Shown here: positions 1-10,287 of the stretch, in pieces
How positions within the stretch are numbered: position 1 is the stretch's first letter
Layout: each line of letters opens with the position of its first letter
NCBI GenBank assembly: GCA_040289475.1
Contig: PSLF01000003.1
Coordinates: 27,418 to 91,417, forward strand
Direction of reading: 5' to 3'
DNA: 64,000 bases
Source of the DNA: Acidimicrobiia bacterium
GTDB lineage: Bacteria > Actinomycetota > Acidimicrobiia > ATN3 > PSLF01
The notes under the pieces: model-generated
Database searches by the model: none
Told to the model about the DNA's origin: nothing
The model's input: only the letters and a program-made list of their open reading frames with translations
Translations under genes and position numbers: made by a program

Positions 1-2102
1 GGTAGAGCAGGACGCTCCAAGATTATCCTCCCAGCAACGGCATCTACTTTCAGTCCAAGGCACGCCTTCAGCAACAAAAATACGCTCCCAGCAGACCAGG
101 CCTGGGGATTGCAGGCCACTGGGTATAGAACTGGTTCTTCTTCTACGATCCGGTCGAAACCACAGAACAGCTCGGGCATCCTCATATGGCCGAAATGCCG
201 GACGGCATCGAACAGTCCCCGGGTTATTCGCAAAGCACCTTCCTTGAAACCATAGACAGCCATGCCCTGCGCAATTATCGAGTTATCGTGCGGCCATACA
301 GAGCCGTTGTGATACGCGATTGGATTGTAGAGAGCCTCTCCGCGGGCAACTGTGCGGACTCCCCATCCGCTGAAGAAGTCGGGCGACATGAGGGAGTGGA
401 AGATCTTAGCCGCCCGACTTCTGCCCGCTAGTTCTCCTAACAAAACATGGCCCGCATTCGAACTCCTTACCGCACATTGGCGCTTACGTCCGTCTAGGGC
501 AAGGGCATACATTCCGATCTCATCGCACCAAAAAGCGTCATCGAACCGCTTTTTCAGGTCGGCTGCAGCTGTCCGCTGGGACTTGGCAAAATCTCGTTCG
601 CCAAGCTCATCTGCAATAGCCGCTGCAGCCAGCCGGGCGGCATACGCGTAGGCCTGGACTTCTACAAGGGCTATTGGGCCCTGGGGGATACGCCCATCTG
701 CGTGAAAAACTGCGTCCTTTGAGTCTTTCCATCCCTGATTTTCCAAGCCGTTGCCCTTGTGCCCCTCGTACTCGATCCATCCATCCCCGTCCCTGTCGCC
801 GTAGTTGTCTAGCCAACAGGCTGCGGCATGTATATTTGGCCAGATGCGTTTTATAAACTCGATGTCGCCCGTGTGCCGTAGGTACTGACCGGCGAGCCAT
901 ACGAACAGTGGAGTGGCGTCGATCGAACCGTAGTACCGCCTGAACGGCACTTCTCCCAGGATCGACATCTCTCCCAGTCTCTCTTCGTGAATGATCTTAC
1001 CTGGCTCGGCCTGAGAGTAGTCATCTTCGGAAGTCGCCTGAGTAGCCGAGAGATACCCGAGGACTCCTCTAGCCAAGGATGGATTGACGAGCAGAAACTG
1101 ATAAGCCGTTATGCATCCATCGCGCCCGAAGGGGGCTGAGAACCATGGGATTCCAGCGTAAGGGTAGAAACCGGTCGGCAGAGTCGACGTGAGCGTGCGA
1201 ATGTCGGCCAGCGAGCGATGAAGCCACGCATTGAACTGCTCGTTGGAGGTGTCTATCTCTGTATCCTCATTCGACATCTCAAGGAGCTGGCCTCTAATCT
1301 TCGAGCGAGCTTGCTCGAAAGTAGCCACTACAGGCTTGGCTCGGGATTCACAAGCTACGGCCACCGCAAGTTCGATTTCTTCTTTCGGGCGCATCGCAAA
1401 GTAAAAAACCGGCCCCGATTCCGATACGCTATCGGCCACAGGTGTCCAGGTAATCTCTGTTGCCCTTTCCCGCCCATCGAGGCCCAGGTACGAAAAGCGC
1501 ATCCTTTTGGTAGAGAGGAGCGGGGCGCGCAACTCGCCCCGGGACTCTCTTTTTACTCCGCGAACTTCAAAAATGTCCGAGAAGTCTGCGTCGAAATTCA
1601 GGCTTATGACAATCTCGACCGGCTCTGTACCAAAGTTGCAGACCTTTGTAGATTGGTAGCACACAGCATCCCATAGGACCTTTTGGCGACCTATGTGAAC
1701 CGTTCCATGCGGTAGTGCCAGCTCTTCGTCCAAATAAATGTCCGGGTTGGTTAGGTCTACGATCACTGTGGAGCCATCCGAACTCACCGCCGAAGACAGG
1801 AGCAGGAGGGGCTGTCCATTCAAGAGCATTCGTTCGTGACAGAGAAAACGCGTTCCTTCGTGGTACACCCCCTCGTATCCCTGGCTAGGCGTGTGGCCAA
1901 CCCCGATATCGCCATACTCATCGAAGACGGCAAAGGATTCCCGGTGTTTGAGAACCAAAGTATCGGCAGTGACCCTGGGCGAGGTCGTAGTGATATAGAA
2001 ATCGTTGATTCTCCAGGCCCTGCGGGTCCGACCCCCAGCCATAAAGTGCGACTCGCTCGCTTCAGTCATGCGATCGGTATACTTCTCTTCTGCACATGAC
2101 AT
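1..2102 (-). CDS. Glycogen-debranching-type amylo-alpha-1,6-glucosidase (3' end cut by window edge)
   Basis: A minus-strand frame stays open from about 2102 to the left edge, so roughly 700 residues are visible and the C-terminus is missing. The N-terminal ~270 residues are a beta-rich domain of the GDE_N type (FDEYGDIG, GVYHEGTRFL). The rest is an (alpha/alpha)6-barrel glucosidase of the kind annotated as bacterial amylo-alpha-1,6-glucosidase, with FGRDG near residue 325, NQGWKDSKDAVFHADG near 452-467 and YHNGSVWPHDNS further on. The family hydrolyses alpha-1,6 branches or related alpha-glucosides in the cytoplasm; the exact substrate cannot be read here. ATG 2102 and ATG 2069 are both possible starts, neither with a strong ribosome site. 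It diverges from a GT4 glycosyltransferase at 2262, a common pairing in storage or compatible-solute carbohydrate loci. Confidence 0.85.
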   Translation of the reverse strand, partial: MSCAEEKYTDRMTEASESHFMAGGRTRRAWRINDFYITTTSPRVTADTLVLKHRESFAVFDEYGDIGVGHTPSQGYEGVYHEGTRFLCHERMLLNGQPLLLLSSAVSSDGSTVIVDLTNPDIYLDEELALPHGTVHIGRQKVLWDAVCYQSTKVCNFGTEPVEIVISLNFDADFSDIFEVRGVKRESRGELRAPLLSTKRMRFSYLGLDGRERATEITWTPVADSVSESGPVFYFAMRPKEEIELAVAVACESRAKPVVATFEQARSKIRGQLLEMSNEDTEIDTSNEQFNAWLHRSLADIRTLTSTLPTGFYPYAGIPWFSAPFGRDGCITAYQFLLVNPSLARGVLGYLSATQATSEDDYSQAEPGKIIHEERLGEMSILGEVPFRRYYGSIDATPLFVWLAGQYLRHTGDIEFIKRIWPNIHAAACWLDNYGDRDGDGWIEYEGHKGNGLENQGWKDSKDAVFHADGRIPQGPIALVEVQAYAYAARLAAAAIADELGERDFAKSQRTAAADLKKRFDDAFWCDEIGMYALALDGRKRQCAVRSSNAGHVLLGELAGRSRAAKIFHSLMSPDFFSGWGVRTVARGEALYNPIAYHNGSVWPHDNSIIAQGMAVYGFKEGALRITRGLFDAVRHFGHMRMPELFCGFDRIVEEEPVLYPVACNPQAWSAGSVFLLLKACLGLKVDAVAGRIILERPAL

Positions 2103-2261
2103 GAGGTTATATCACCGGCCCACAAAATCGGTTTATCTCGTCGCTCCCAAAGAATTTTGTTCTCGGGAGAAGGCACGAGAAAAGCTCCAGAGTGAACGAT
2201 TCGAGCATTCAGCGGCTCGGGTTCTTCAAATCCACAAGTGGGCCGCGCCAGGATCCTTAGA

Positions 2262-3335
2262 ATGCAGCACATGACACCCCGCGCAGACACCACCCTTTCC
2301 ATTGTTTTGATCGCGCCCCCGTGGCTCCCGGTACCGCCAAAAGGATACGGAGGAATAGAGGCGGTAGTTGCTTCGCTTGCCCGACAGCTCGCTCTTAGCG
2401 GACACAGCGTTACTTTAGTGGCGTCAGGTGACAGTCAGGTCAACGGAGCAAAGCTAGTAGCGCCTTTCGATCGATCTCAGCGAGACGTCTGGGAGGACTT
2501 TCACGTAGAGATGATCCATGTTCTCGAAGGCGTTGCAGATCTCGAAGGCGATGTGTTCCACGACCACTCCCTCATGGGGGCATTGGCATGGGGCGGTATC
2601 AAAGAGCCGTTGGTCCATACGATGCATGGTCCTGCTACCGGTAAAATGGGCCGGCTTTATCGAGCGCTCGCCAGAAAAGTCCCGTTGCTAGCCATTTCGC
2701 GTCAACAAGCCAAAGATCTGGGTACGGGAGTGTTGGATGTGGTGTACAACTGCGTCGACACCGAGAGATTCCGCCCGTCCACGCGCAAATCCGAGTACGT
2801 AGCATTTCTCGGGCGGATTTGCTACGACAAAGGTCCAGACGACGCCGTCAAGGCGGCTCGTAAAGCGGGGGTGCCCATAAAACTAGCAGGCAAGATAGCG
2901 AATGCAGAAGAACAAGATTTTTACTCCTCTGTTCTCGAAAGCATGCTCGGTGGCGACGCCGAGTACCTAGGAGAGATTTCCGAAGATGAAAAAGTACAGC
3001 TTTTAGCAGAGGCAAGGGCACTGCTGGTGCCAATCAGATGGCCGGAGCCTTTCGGACTCGTGATGGCAGAAGCCCAAGCGTGTGGGACTCCGGTCATCGC
3101 CTACCCCAACGGAGCAGCCCCCGAGCTCGTAGAAGACGGAGAGACCGGATTTCTCGTTGACGACGTAGAGGAGATGGCCTCGAAGATACATGCCGTAGAG
3201 AGCATTTCTGCTGAGGCATGCCGGAACCGGGCTGTATCGCTCTTCGGGCCCGAACGTATGGCACAAAAGACCGAGGAAGTCTACAAGAGCCTGCTCGATC
3301 GACCAGCGAAGGTTCGCGCGGCTGCGGGTAAGTAA
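2262..3335 (+). CDS. GT4-family glycosyltransferase
   Basis: This is a 357-residue GT-B glycosyltransferase of family GT4. The N-terminal Rossmann domain opens with LSIVLIAPPWLPVPPKGYGG (residues 12-31), the glycine-rich acceptor-side loop of this family. The C-terminal domain carries EPFGLVMAE (262-270), the E-x7-E nucleotide-sugar motif, followed by ACGTPVIA. No signal peptide or membrane segment is seen, so it is cytosolic or peripheral. I chose ATG 2262 because AGGA lies 8 bases upstream; a GTG at 2238 is also open. It transfers a sugar from an activated donor, but donor and acceptor cannot be assigned. It diverges from the debranching glucosidase, so a role in glycogen-like or glucoside metabolism is likely, by context only. 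Confidence 0.88.
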   Translation: MQHMTPRADTTLSIVLIAPPWLPVPPKGYGGIEAVVASLARQLALSGHSVTLVASGDSQVNGAKLVAPFDRSQRDVWEDFHVEMIHVLEGVADLEGDVFHDHSLMGALAWGGIKEPLVHTMHGPATGKMGRLYRALARKVPLLAISRQQAKDLGTGVLDVVYNCVDTERFRPSTRKSEYVAFLGRICYDKGPDDAVKAARKAGVPIKLAGKIANAEEQDFYSSVLESMLGGDAEYLGEISEDEKVQLLAEARALLVPIRWPEPFGLVMAEAQACGTPVIAYPNGAAPELVEDGETGFLVDDVEEMASKIHAVESISAEACRNRAVSLFGPERMAQKTEEVYKSLLDRPAKVRAAAGK

Positions 3336-3406
3336 AATCCTCCAAGGCCTACCTCGCCTCCGCTGAGAAGAGGACTAGAAGTCAGCACCACCGAGAAACA
3401 GCTAGC

Positions 3407-5041
3407 TCACTCGAGTCTGAGCTTTACAAGTTCGTCCCGGAGCTCGTCGGCCAGCTGGGTTAGCTCGGATGCTTTCTGGGCCAACTCCTTCGAGCTAGAA
3501 AGGTATTCCCTCGATCCGTCTGCTACCTGAGCGATAGCGACTACGACCTGATCACTAGCCGACCGTTGCTGGGCAGTCGAGACCGAGATTTCCTTTGTTG
3601 CAGAAGAGGTCCACTCCGCAAATCGAGTAATCTCGTCGAGCCGCTCCGCGGCCTCTTCGCCAAGCTTCCCTGCTGCAACAACTTCTCTCGTACCCTCCTC
3701 AGTGGCGAGGATTGTCGTGTTGGTCTCAGACTGGATCTCCGATATTAGGCTTCGAATGTCCTCGGTGGCCTCGACACTTCGCTCCGCTAGTTTCCGAACC
3801 TCGTCTGCAACCACCGCAAAACCTCGGCCATGCTCACCGGCTCGTGCCGCTTCAATAGCAGCGTTCAAAGCCAAAAGGTTGGTTTGGTCCGCAATGTCAG
3901 TGATTAGTTCGAGAATACTGCCAATCTCTTGAGACAGTTCGCCCAACCGTAAGGTCTGCGATGCAATGTACTCGACCTTTTTCGCAATACGGTCGCGGGT
4001 CTCCCCCCATCTGTCGACTGCGTCCTTTCCTCGCAGAGCAGCCTCAGAAGTCTTCTCCGCGAGACCTGCTACGCTCTCGGTTAGTTCAGCGATCTGCTTG
4101 GCCGCGGCGGCAAGCTCTTCGATGGTCGACGAAGTCTCTACTGCCGCCGACGACTGTTCAGCAGAGAGGGCAGCCTGAGAGTCCGAGGCGACTCTGAGGC
4201 TCTGGGCCGTGTCGCTCAACATGTCGGCGTTGCGTCTCAGCCGCAGCGCGAGGGCTCTCCAGTTCGCCACCGCAGTGATGAAGTGAGCGATAACCGGCCG
4301 AAGCTCTTCGGGAACCCTGTACGATTCCTCTTCAATCGCCTGGAGTGACTCGAACGTGAGATCGCCCTCGCTGACCCGCCTGAACACCGACGCGAACTCC
4401 TCTAGGACCCCCCCTCCTCGCGACTCGAGCGACGTGACTTCGGATGGCAGTCCTCCCGCACGCGCTCCCCCTTCAGTTCCCACTAGTGCAGACGCTAGGC
4501 CAGCGATCCAAACCAAAAAAACAGCGGCACCGATGCTACCACCGCCGCCGCGCCCAAAAGCTCCAGAGGCGGCAAGGCCGCCAGCGACCAGCACAGCCGT
4601 CGAGGTGGCAACCCCCGCGCCGAGCTCCCTGCCACACAAGCGCCCACTCAACACGGCCGTAGCCGCAGCAGCTCCAACAGCAAGTCCAGGTCTGTCCGCT
4701 CCTAGCCCCAAAGCAAGAAGTGACGGACCTAATCCCATCCCTGCACATGCAGCCACAGAGACTTCCGGGGGAACTTGGCTAAGTCGAAGCCCAGCTGTGA
4801 CTACTGCAGCACAAACCAGGAAGATTGCTACTGATATCAAGACCAGCAGGGGACGATGAAGTCTAGAGCGTTCGACGAATGCCGCTATAAGAACAGAAAC
4901 AGGAATCGACCAAGCAACAGCCTGCGCAGATAGAACGGCATTTAGAGGGACGTTTACAGCTGAGCCAGTTGTTACGGCACGTCGTCGCCCGCGAGAGGAA
5001 TCGAGTCCCCCTCCCTCGTCTACCACTTCCCCTTTCATCAC
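3407..5041 (-). CDS. Methyl-accepting chemotaxis-type receptor with polytopic membrane sensor
   Basis: This 544-residue protein has an N-terminal block of about six hydrophobic segments (roughly residues 34-190, rich in Gly/Ala/Val), a short linker and a long helical cytoplasmic domain. The MCP signalling hairpin is clear: [20 protein letters not shown], then [16 protein letters not shown], flanked by Ala/Glu/Ser heptads. There is no extracytoplasmic ligand-binding domain, so sensing probably involves the membrane domain, the bilayer or a partner. GTG 5041 is followed at once by ATG 5038; either could start the protein. No CheA, CheW or flagellar gene is present in the window. It ends 71 bases from the convergent GT4 gene and lies just downstream of the GH36 gene, on the same strand. 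Confidence 0.9.
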   Translation of the reverse strand: MMKGEVVDEGGGLDSSRGRRRAVTTGSAVNVPLNAVLSAQAVAWSIPVSVLIAAFVERSRLHRPLLVLISVAIFLVCAAVVTAGLRLSQVPPEVSVAACAGMGLGPSLLALGLGADRPGLAVGAAAATAVLSGRLCGRELGAGVATSTAVLVAGGLAASGAFGRGGGGSIGAAVFLVWIAGLASALVGTEGGARAGGLPSEVTSLESRGGGVLEEFASVFRRVSEGDLTFESLQAIEEESYRVPEELRPVIAHFITAVANWRALALRLRRNADMLSDTAQSLRVASDSQAALSAEQSSAAVETSSTIEELAAAAKQIAELTESVAGLAEKTSEAALRGKDAVDRWGETRDRIAKKVEYIASQTLRLGELSQEIGSILELITDIADQTNLLALNAAIEAARAGEHGRGFAVVADEVRKLAERSVEATEDIRSLISEIQSETNTTILATEEGTREVVAAGKLGEEAAERLDEITRFAEWTSSATKEISVSTAQQRSASDQVVVAIAQVADGSREYLSSSKELAQKASELTQLADELRDELVKLRLE

Positions 5042-5089
5042 CCCAACAAGCCTTCTGCCATCTCTCGGCTCTTCTAAATCATAAAGTTC

Positions 5090-6874
5090 TCAAATGCTTT
5101 GCTCATTCTGTTCCAATGATCGTCCGTAGGAGGCTAGGTGGAGAAAATCGGGTGCTCTCGATGGGGTACCGGCAGGAACATCATTTGCTCTCGCCGTATT
5201 TACCAGCTCGCGAACAAAAGCAAACTCAGAGGTGCCATATAACGAGAGGTCATCTGAGACTATAACCATCTGCCCGAGCGCTGCTGTCAGCTTTCCCCAC
5301 TCTTCTGCAATGGATGGATCAAGGGAGGTTTGGGTTTTCCTGAGCATTACACAGTCTGGATCGTTCACCCAAAACTTTCTATGCATCGGAGCGCGAGCAA
5401 TCGTATTTCTCCATGCATTAGCAAGTGCGGGTAACGAATCGGTGAGACCATGTACTCGCTGTTGGGGCAAGAAGGTCGGTGCCACATCCGGTCCTATCCG
5501 AGCTCCGTCCAGAAGACCGACCACTGGCCACAAGGGGATTCCACACCCCAGCAAAAACACGTCCTCTCCCAATCCCCGTCGGAGCGCTTGAACCCCTAGA
5601 ACTAGCGCTTCCGCTCTCCCTCGGGGGGTTGCAGATAGGCCGTGCATAGATGCCGCATAACAGAAGTCTATTTTGATGTATCTATAACCAGCCTCTCTCA
5701 CCCCAGCCCCTAAACGCTCCAACCACTCCAATACTTCAGGGTGAGTGCAGTCGAGAGCGTACGCGAGACCGTTGCCCCCCCACGCAAAATTCAGCATGGC
5801 TGGCACTGGAGATCCGTTTGGAAGTTTGAGAAACCAATCAGAGTGGCCTTTATACACCGAAGAATCGGTAGTTGCGACAAAAGGAGCAATCCAAATCCCA
5901 GGTATGAACCCAGCCTCTTCGATTTTTCGTGCAATTCCGGCAACTCCAGATGGAAACCTGTCGTTGGTTTCCAACCAGTCTCCAATTGCTCTTTGATAAC
6001 CATCGTCAAGCTGAAAGACGTCCAGAAAGTGAAGATGCTTCTCCGCTAACGAGAGGTTTTTCAATAGTTCTGCCTCGGAAATCGACGAAAAGTACTGATA
6101 CCAGGTGCACCAGCCGGAATAGAGCGGAGCTGAGGCCCGAGCGCCTTTCAGTAGCGCCGATGCACCCAAGAGTCGGTCAATCAATGAACGACGTCGATCA
6201 AGCTCTGTGGTCGTCAGCGCAACAACGTCGAGGATGTCGCTGCCGAGGGAAGAACTCGGTCTCGTAGAAAAAACTCTTTCCTTACTCGAAGCGGCACTTC
6301 CTCCCTCGCTTTCACCTATTCTCGAAATATCGAAGGAGACCGCTAATGCGGTCGGCGTGCCGAAAAAACATGCTGGGGCACGCCGGCCGTCGAGGGTAGC
6401 TACTACGAGATCTTCTAGAGCCAGGATGCTCTCTGATTCGGCAAGTATGGGCCCTTTTACAGGGGGCTCTAGATGAGAAAAATGCGACATCGCCGCCATG
6501 TCTATGCCGGGCCGCTCTATGGCCTCACCAGCGCGAGCTATTCCGGTAAAGGACCACGACTGGTACCCATTGCGCCAGTAACTTTCGCCATCCCGTACCG
6601 GACGGTCGAACTCTACAACTAGGTACCGCTTAGCAACAGCCATATCTCGAGAAACAGCGGTCCCAAACGATCCGCCAGAGCCGTTGTCAGTTGCACGCCG
6701 TCTTTGGTCTTGTCCTACCTGGCCAGCAGGGAGCCGTACTGCTAACCAGAGCTCCGACGGAGAGGAGTTGATCTCACTCAGCACTTCGTCCGGAGAGACA
6801 GGAATCGGGTCCATCCCAGGAGTGGTGATATAAGCGGCCGTGGGCTCTGGCAACGGTGCAGCCGAAGCTGTCAT
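5090..6874 (-). CDS. GH36-type alpha-galactosidase
   Basis: This 594-residue glycoside hydrolase family 36 protein probably releases terminal alpha-linked galactose (or a related sugar) by the retaining mechanism. It shows the N-terminal beta-sandwich (YWRNGYQSWSF, residues 99-109), the barrel start LYSGWCTWYQYF (251-262), FQLDDGYQ (287-294), the predicted nucleophile Asp403 in YIKIDFCY and the predicted acid/base Asp463 in RIGPDVAP. No signal peptide is seen, so it acts on imported oligosaccharides. The frame is open back to 6940, but ATG 6874 has GGAG 7 bases upstream and leaves a 28-base gap to dxs, whereas the longer start would overlap dxs. The 190-210 stretch is a low-complexity Ser/Gly loop. 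Sugar specificity within GH36 is not certain. Confidence 0.88.
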   Translation of the reverse strand: MTASAAPLPEPTAAYITTPGMDPIPVSPDEVLSEINSSPSELWLAVRLPAGQVGQDQRRRATDNGSGGSFGTAVSRDMAVAKRYLVVEFDRPVRDGESYWRNGYQSWSFTGIARAGEAIERPGIDMAAMSHFSHLEPPVKGPILAESESILALEDLVVATLDGRRAPACFFGTPTALAVSFDISRIGESEGGSAASSKERVFSTRPSSSLGSDILDVVALTTTELDRRRSLIDRLLGASALLKGARASAPLYSGWCTWYQYFSSISEAELLKNLSLAEKHLHFLDVFQLDDGYQRAIGDWLETNDRFPSGVAGIARKIEEAGFIPGIWIAPFVATTDSSVYKGHSDWFLKLPNGSPVPAMLNFAWGGNGLAYALDCTHPEVLEWLERLGAGVREAGYRYIKIDFCYAASMHGLSATPRGRAEALVLGVQALRRGLGEDVFLLGCGIPLWPVVGLLDGARIGPDVAPTFLPQQRVHGLTDSLPALANAWRNTIARAPMHRKFWVNDPDCVMLRKTQTSLDPSIAEEWGKLTAALGQMVIVSDDLSLYGTSEFAFVRELVNTARANDVPAGTPSRAPDFLHLASYGRSLEQNEQSI

Positions 6875-6902
6875 TTTGGGTCTCCGAGAAGACACACTGG
6901 TA

Positions 6903-8792
6903 TCAACTGCTAGCTGCGTCCGAAATCGGAGCACGCTCATTCAAGTAAGTCAGGACCCTACGGCAGATCCCCTCGGCATCCATCTTGAGACGCTCAAACC
7001 AGCGGTCCTGCGAGGCATGCTCTAAGAATCTGTGAGGAACGCCAATTCTTATCAAATCAACATTCAAGCGTCGTTCGGCCAGCTCTTCGAGTACAGCCGA
7101 GCCGAAACCACCGGCAAGAACATTGTCTTCTAGCGTGAACACGGCATCACAGCCGCTCACGTACTCTGGAAGCGCAGGATCCAACGGCTTTACAAACCTA
7201 GAATCTACAAGTCGTACCGAGACGCCGTTTGCTTCGAGCTTGTCCGCGGCCTCGGCCGCTATTGTGACCATCTTGCCCGTGGCCAAAAAACAGACATCGC
7301 TCCCGTCCCGTAAAACTTCCCAAGACCCAACGGGGATCTCAACGGGAGCTCTATGCCCGGATGAGGGAAGGCTTCCTTTAGGGAAGCGAATAGCGAAGGG
7401 GCCATCATGACTCAATGCAGTCGCTATTAGATCTCTTAGCGCCCACTCGTCTCGGGGAGCTGCAACGACCATGTTGGGCAGAGCTCGAAGATATGTGAGA
7501 TCGAAGACCCCATGGTGAGAAGGCCCATCATCGCCGGTTATTCCAGCCCTGTCGATAACGAACAGCACGGGAAGATTGTGTAAACAAACATCCATCATCA
7601 ACTGGTCGAAAGCTCGCTGAAGGAACGTCGAGTAAATTGCGACTACCGGCCTAGCTCCACCCATCGCCAAACCAGCCGCAAACACAGTCGCGAACTGTTC
7701 TGCGATTCCGACATCGAAGACACGCTCGGGATACTTCTCTGCAAGCTTGGAAAGGCCTGTGGGAGAAGCCATAGCAGCAGTTATGGCGAGGACGTCGGAG
7801 CGCCTCTCGGCAACCCTGCACAACTCCTCCGCAAACGCCGCTGTCCACGAGCGGGCCTTCGGCTTGGTAGGCTTTCCCGTCTCAGGATCGAAAGCCCCGA
7901 GCGCGTGAAGCTTCTCTACCTCGTCTTCGACAGCAGGGCCGTAGCCATGACCCTTTTCGGTGAGAACATGCACGAGGACAGGCCCTTCTACATCCTTGGC
8001 TAGATGTAGTGCTTGCTCAAGAGAGCCGAGGTCGTGACCGTCAATAGGACCCGCGTAGTAAAACCCCAAGTCTTCGAAGATAACTTGGGGGGCTACAAGC
8101 TGCTTGATTCCTTGCTTCACCCGTCGAGCTTCGGCCGCGAGGGACTCGCCTACTCTAGGAATCGCCGTCAGAATGTTCTCAATCTCTCGCTTTGCCCGTC
8201 GATACCGAGGGCTCAGCCGTAATCTAGAAAGATAAGAGGCAATGCTTCCTACAGTGGGTTGATAGCTTCTCCCGTTGTCGTTCAACACAACCAGGACGTC
8301 GAGTGCCATTGCCCCAATGTTGTTGAGAGCCTCGAGTGCTACCCCACCGGTCAGCGCACCGTCTCCCACGACAGCTACTACCTTGCCCTCAATTCCGGCC
8401 CTCCGCCGCGCCTCGGCCAGCCCAGCAGCGTACCCTAGCGAGACCGAAGCATGGGAGTTCTCCACAAGATCGTGTACGGACTCCGCCCTCGACGGATAAC
8501 CCGAAAGGCCGCCCTCCTGGCGAAGGGTGTCAAAGCGGTGAGAGCGGCCAGTCACAATTTTGTGAACGTAGGCTTGATGACCGGTGTCCCATACTATGGC
8601 GTCCTTGGGGCTGTCGAAGACCCTATGAACGGCCAGCGTCAGTTCGACAACCCCGAGGTTAGGACCGAGGTGGCCACCCGTTTTCGACACCGAATCCACG
8701 AGGAACTTCCGAATCTCGGAAGCAAGTTCGTCTAGCTCCGCTCGGTCGAGAGTTTTTAGATCCGCAGGCGATTCGATTTTCTCCAGTATCAC
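6903..8792 (-). CDS. dxs: 1-deoxy-D-xylulose-5-phosphate synthase
   Basis: Dxs condenses pyruvate and glyceraldehyde 3-phosphate to 1-deoxy-D-xylulose 5-phosphate, the thiamine-diphosphate-dependent entry step of the MEP isoprenoid pathway. The 629-residue length is normal. Visible are the substrate/cofactor histidine region DTGHQAYVHK (69-78), the ThDP motif GDGALTGG (143-150) continuing to LNDNG, the glutamate activating the cofactor in VGIAEQFA, and the DRAGITGDDGPSHHG block. The GTG start at 8792 has GGAGG 8 bases upstream. It is followed by the GH36 gene 28 bases later, which may be co-transcribed. Isoprenoids made through this step include the undecaprenyl lipid carrier that MraY and MurG use. 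The 235 bases upstream, back to sat, show no promoter I would commit to. Confidence 0.97.
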   Translation of the reverse strand: MILEKIESPADLKTLDRAELDELASEIRKFLVDSVSKTGGHLGPNLGVVELTLAVHRVFDSPKDAIVWDTGHQAYVHKIVTGRSHRFDTLRQEGGLSGYPSRAESVHDLVENSHASVSLGYAAGLAEARRRAGIEGKVVAVVGDGALTGGVALEALNNIGAMALDVLVVLNDNGRSYQPTVGSIASYLSRLRLSPRYRRAKREIENILTAIPRVGESLAAEARRVKQGIKQLVAPQVIFEDLGFYYAGPIDGHDLGSLEQALHLAKDVEGPVLVHVLTEKGHGYGPAVEDEVEKLHALGAFDPETGKPTKPKARSWTAAFAEELCRVAERRSDVLAITAAMASPTGLSKLAEKYPERVFDVGIAEQFATVFAAGLAMGGARPVVAIYSTFLQRAFDQLMMDVCLHNLPVLFVIDRAGITGDDGPSHHGVFDLTYLRALPNMVVAAPRDEWALRDLIATALSHDGPFAIRFPKGSLPSSGHRAPVEIPVGSWEVLRDGSDVCFLATGKMVTIAAEAADKLEANGVSVRLVDSRFVKPLDPALPEYVSGCDAVFTLEDNVLAGGFGSAVLEELAERRLNVDLIRIGVPHRFLEHASQDRWFERLKMDAEGICRRVLTYLNERAPISDAASS

Positions 8793-9027
8793 AGAGCGAC
8801 CCTCCGACCTCTGGCTTGAGATAGTGCTACTAATGACATACTCGAGTGCCCTCGGGAATAGATCGCAAGATCTGTTCGTCCGCCCCAGCCGCCTCTGCCT
8901 TCTGGCAAGTCATGCGAACGCTCAAACTGACTCTAGGATACAGCCCGCGTGCTTATGGGGGGATTCTTGCATGACCTACATGTCCACTAACGCACTTTCC
9001 GAAAAACGCTGGTCGATATCCGCTGAC

Positions 9028-10287
9028 TTAGGCTTGGGAATGCTGAACAGCGTGGCGTCTCAGCAACTCCGCGACCTCTGGCCTCGTGAAGGACTCGGGG
9101 AGCGAACGGCCCTGGCGCAGATACTCTCGCACTCGGGTTCCCGAGAGGTGCCGGCGCTCAGACTCGGAATGACCGCAGGTTTTGGCAGTTGCCATCTGGT
9201 CACATTTGACGCAGTAAAAAGCATGCTCGAAAAAGAGGGGGACGATTCCTAACTCGGAGATGTCAAATGACGACACGAATTCCTGAGCCTCGTAAGTTCC
9301 GTAGTAGTTGCCAACTCCTGCGTGGTCCCGTCCGATGATGAAGTGCGATGCACCATAGTTTCGTCTCACCAATGCGTGGTGCAGAGCTTCCCGGGGCCCG
9401 GCATACCGCATAGGAGCTGGAAAGGAAGCAATCATAACGCGATCCTTAGGAAAGTAGTGCTCCACCAGTGCCTCGTAACAACTCATCCTCACATCTGCTG
9501 GGATGTCGTCATCCTTGGTAGTCCCAACTACCGGGTGGATGAGCAGTCCATCGGTGATCTCCAGAGCACACTTGCATAAATACTCGTGGGCTCGGTGGAT
9601 CGGATTTCGGGTCTGGAAAGCAACTACTTTCTTCCATCCAGCCTCAATAAATGCTCTGCGGGTTTCTTGAGGAGTAAATGCGTATCCTGGGTACGGCGGA
9701 TCAATCTTTTCTAACACCTTAACTCGACCCGCGGCGCGATACCGGCCGTCTTCGAAGAGCCTGGCCACTCCAGGATGGCGTTCGTCGTCGGTTTTGAAGA
9801 CGGCCCGGGCCTCAGTAGCGAGATCTACTTCGAAGACATCTTGGAGCTCAATGATCGCAAGTGGTTTTCCCAACTCCGGACTCCACCACTGTTGCTCCGA
9901 GTAGGCGACGTTGCCCGCTGGTTCACCGGAGGCCACCAGAGCCACAGCGCCAACGCGCTCGGAAGCTACAGCATTGGCCTCTTCATCGTCGAAGGGCAAT
10001 GAAATCGGTATGGCCCATAAAGCCCCGGACTCTAGGCGGCACTCCTGGAGAACGCAGTTGTAGTCTCGCTTCGATAGGTACCCCTCCAAAGGCGAGTATG
10101 CTCCAATTGCGAGCAACACGAGGTCCCAGTAGTGATGGTCCTGGATCCGTTTTACCATCACTTTCGTGCCCTTGAGGGAGTCCAGGTACGATACAACCTT
10201 CTCCTCGGAGGAGTCGCCCTGTGAGTCGTCGTAGAGTCTGAGATCTACGAGCTCTCCTCGGGGAGGAGAGGGGATCTCAGCGGGCAT
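9028..10287 (-). CDS. sat: Sulfate adenylyltransferase (ATP sulfurylase)
   Basis: Sat makes adenylyl sulfate (APS) and pyrophosphate from ATP and sulfate, the first step of sulfate assimilation. The 419-residue chain is the single-subunit type, unrelated to CysD/CysN. It has the nucleotide-binding HxxH in QTRNPIHRAHEYL (His231, His234), GRDHAGVGNYYG (319-330) and a C-terminal zinc-binding set Cys359-x2-Cys362 and Cys371-x-His373, as in bacterial and archaeal ATP sulfurylases. There is no APS kinase domain. I chose ATG 10287, which overlaps the end of cysH by 11 bases and suggests translational coupling; the frame is open to 10374, but that would overlap cysH by almost 100 bases. It works with the adjacent reductase, which uses APS directly. 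Confidence 0.95.
   Translation of the reverse strand: MPAEIPSPPRGELVDLRLYDDSQGDSSEEKVVSYLDSLKGTKVMVKRIQDHHYWDLVLLAIGAYSPLEGYLSKRDYNCVLQECRLESGALWAIPISLPFDDEEANAVASERVGAVALVASGEPAGNVAYSEQQWWSPELGKPLAIIELQDVFEVDLATEARAVFKTDDERHPGVARLFEDGRYRAAGRVKVLEKIDPPYPGYAFTPQETRRAFIEAGWKKVVAFQTRNPIHRAHEYLCKCALEITDGLLIHPVVGTTKDDDIPADVRMSCYEALVEHYFPKDRVMIASFPAPMRYAGPREALHHALVRRNYGASHFIIGRDHAGVGNYYGTYEAQEFVSSFDISELGIVPLFFEHAFYCVKCDQMATAKTCGHSESERRHLSGTRVREYLRQGRSLPESFTRPEVAELLRRHAVQHSQA

Noticed and set aside
4356..4859. A 167-codon Pro/Ala/Thr-rich plus-strand frame opposite the MCP gene
   Set aside because: The composition mirrors the Gly/Ala-rich membrane domain on the other strand; no ribosome site or family match.
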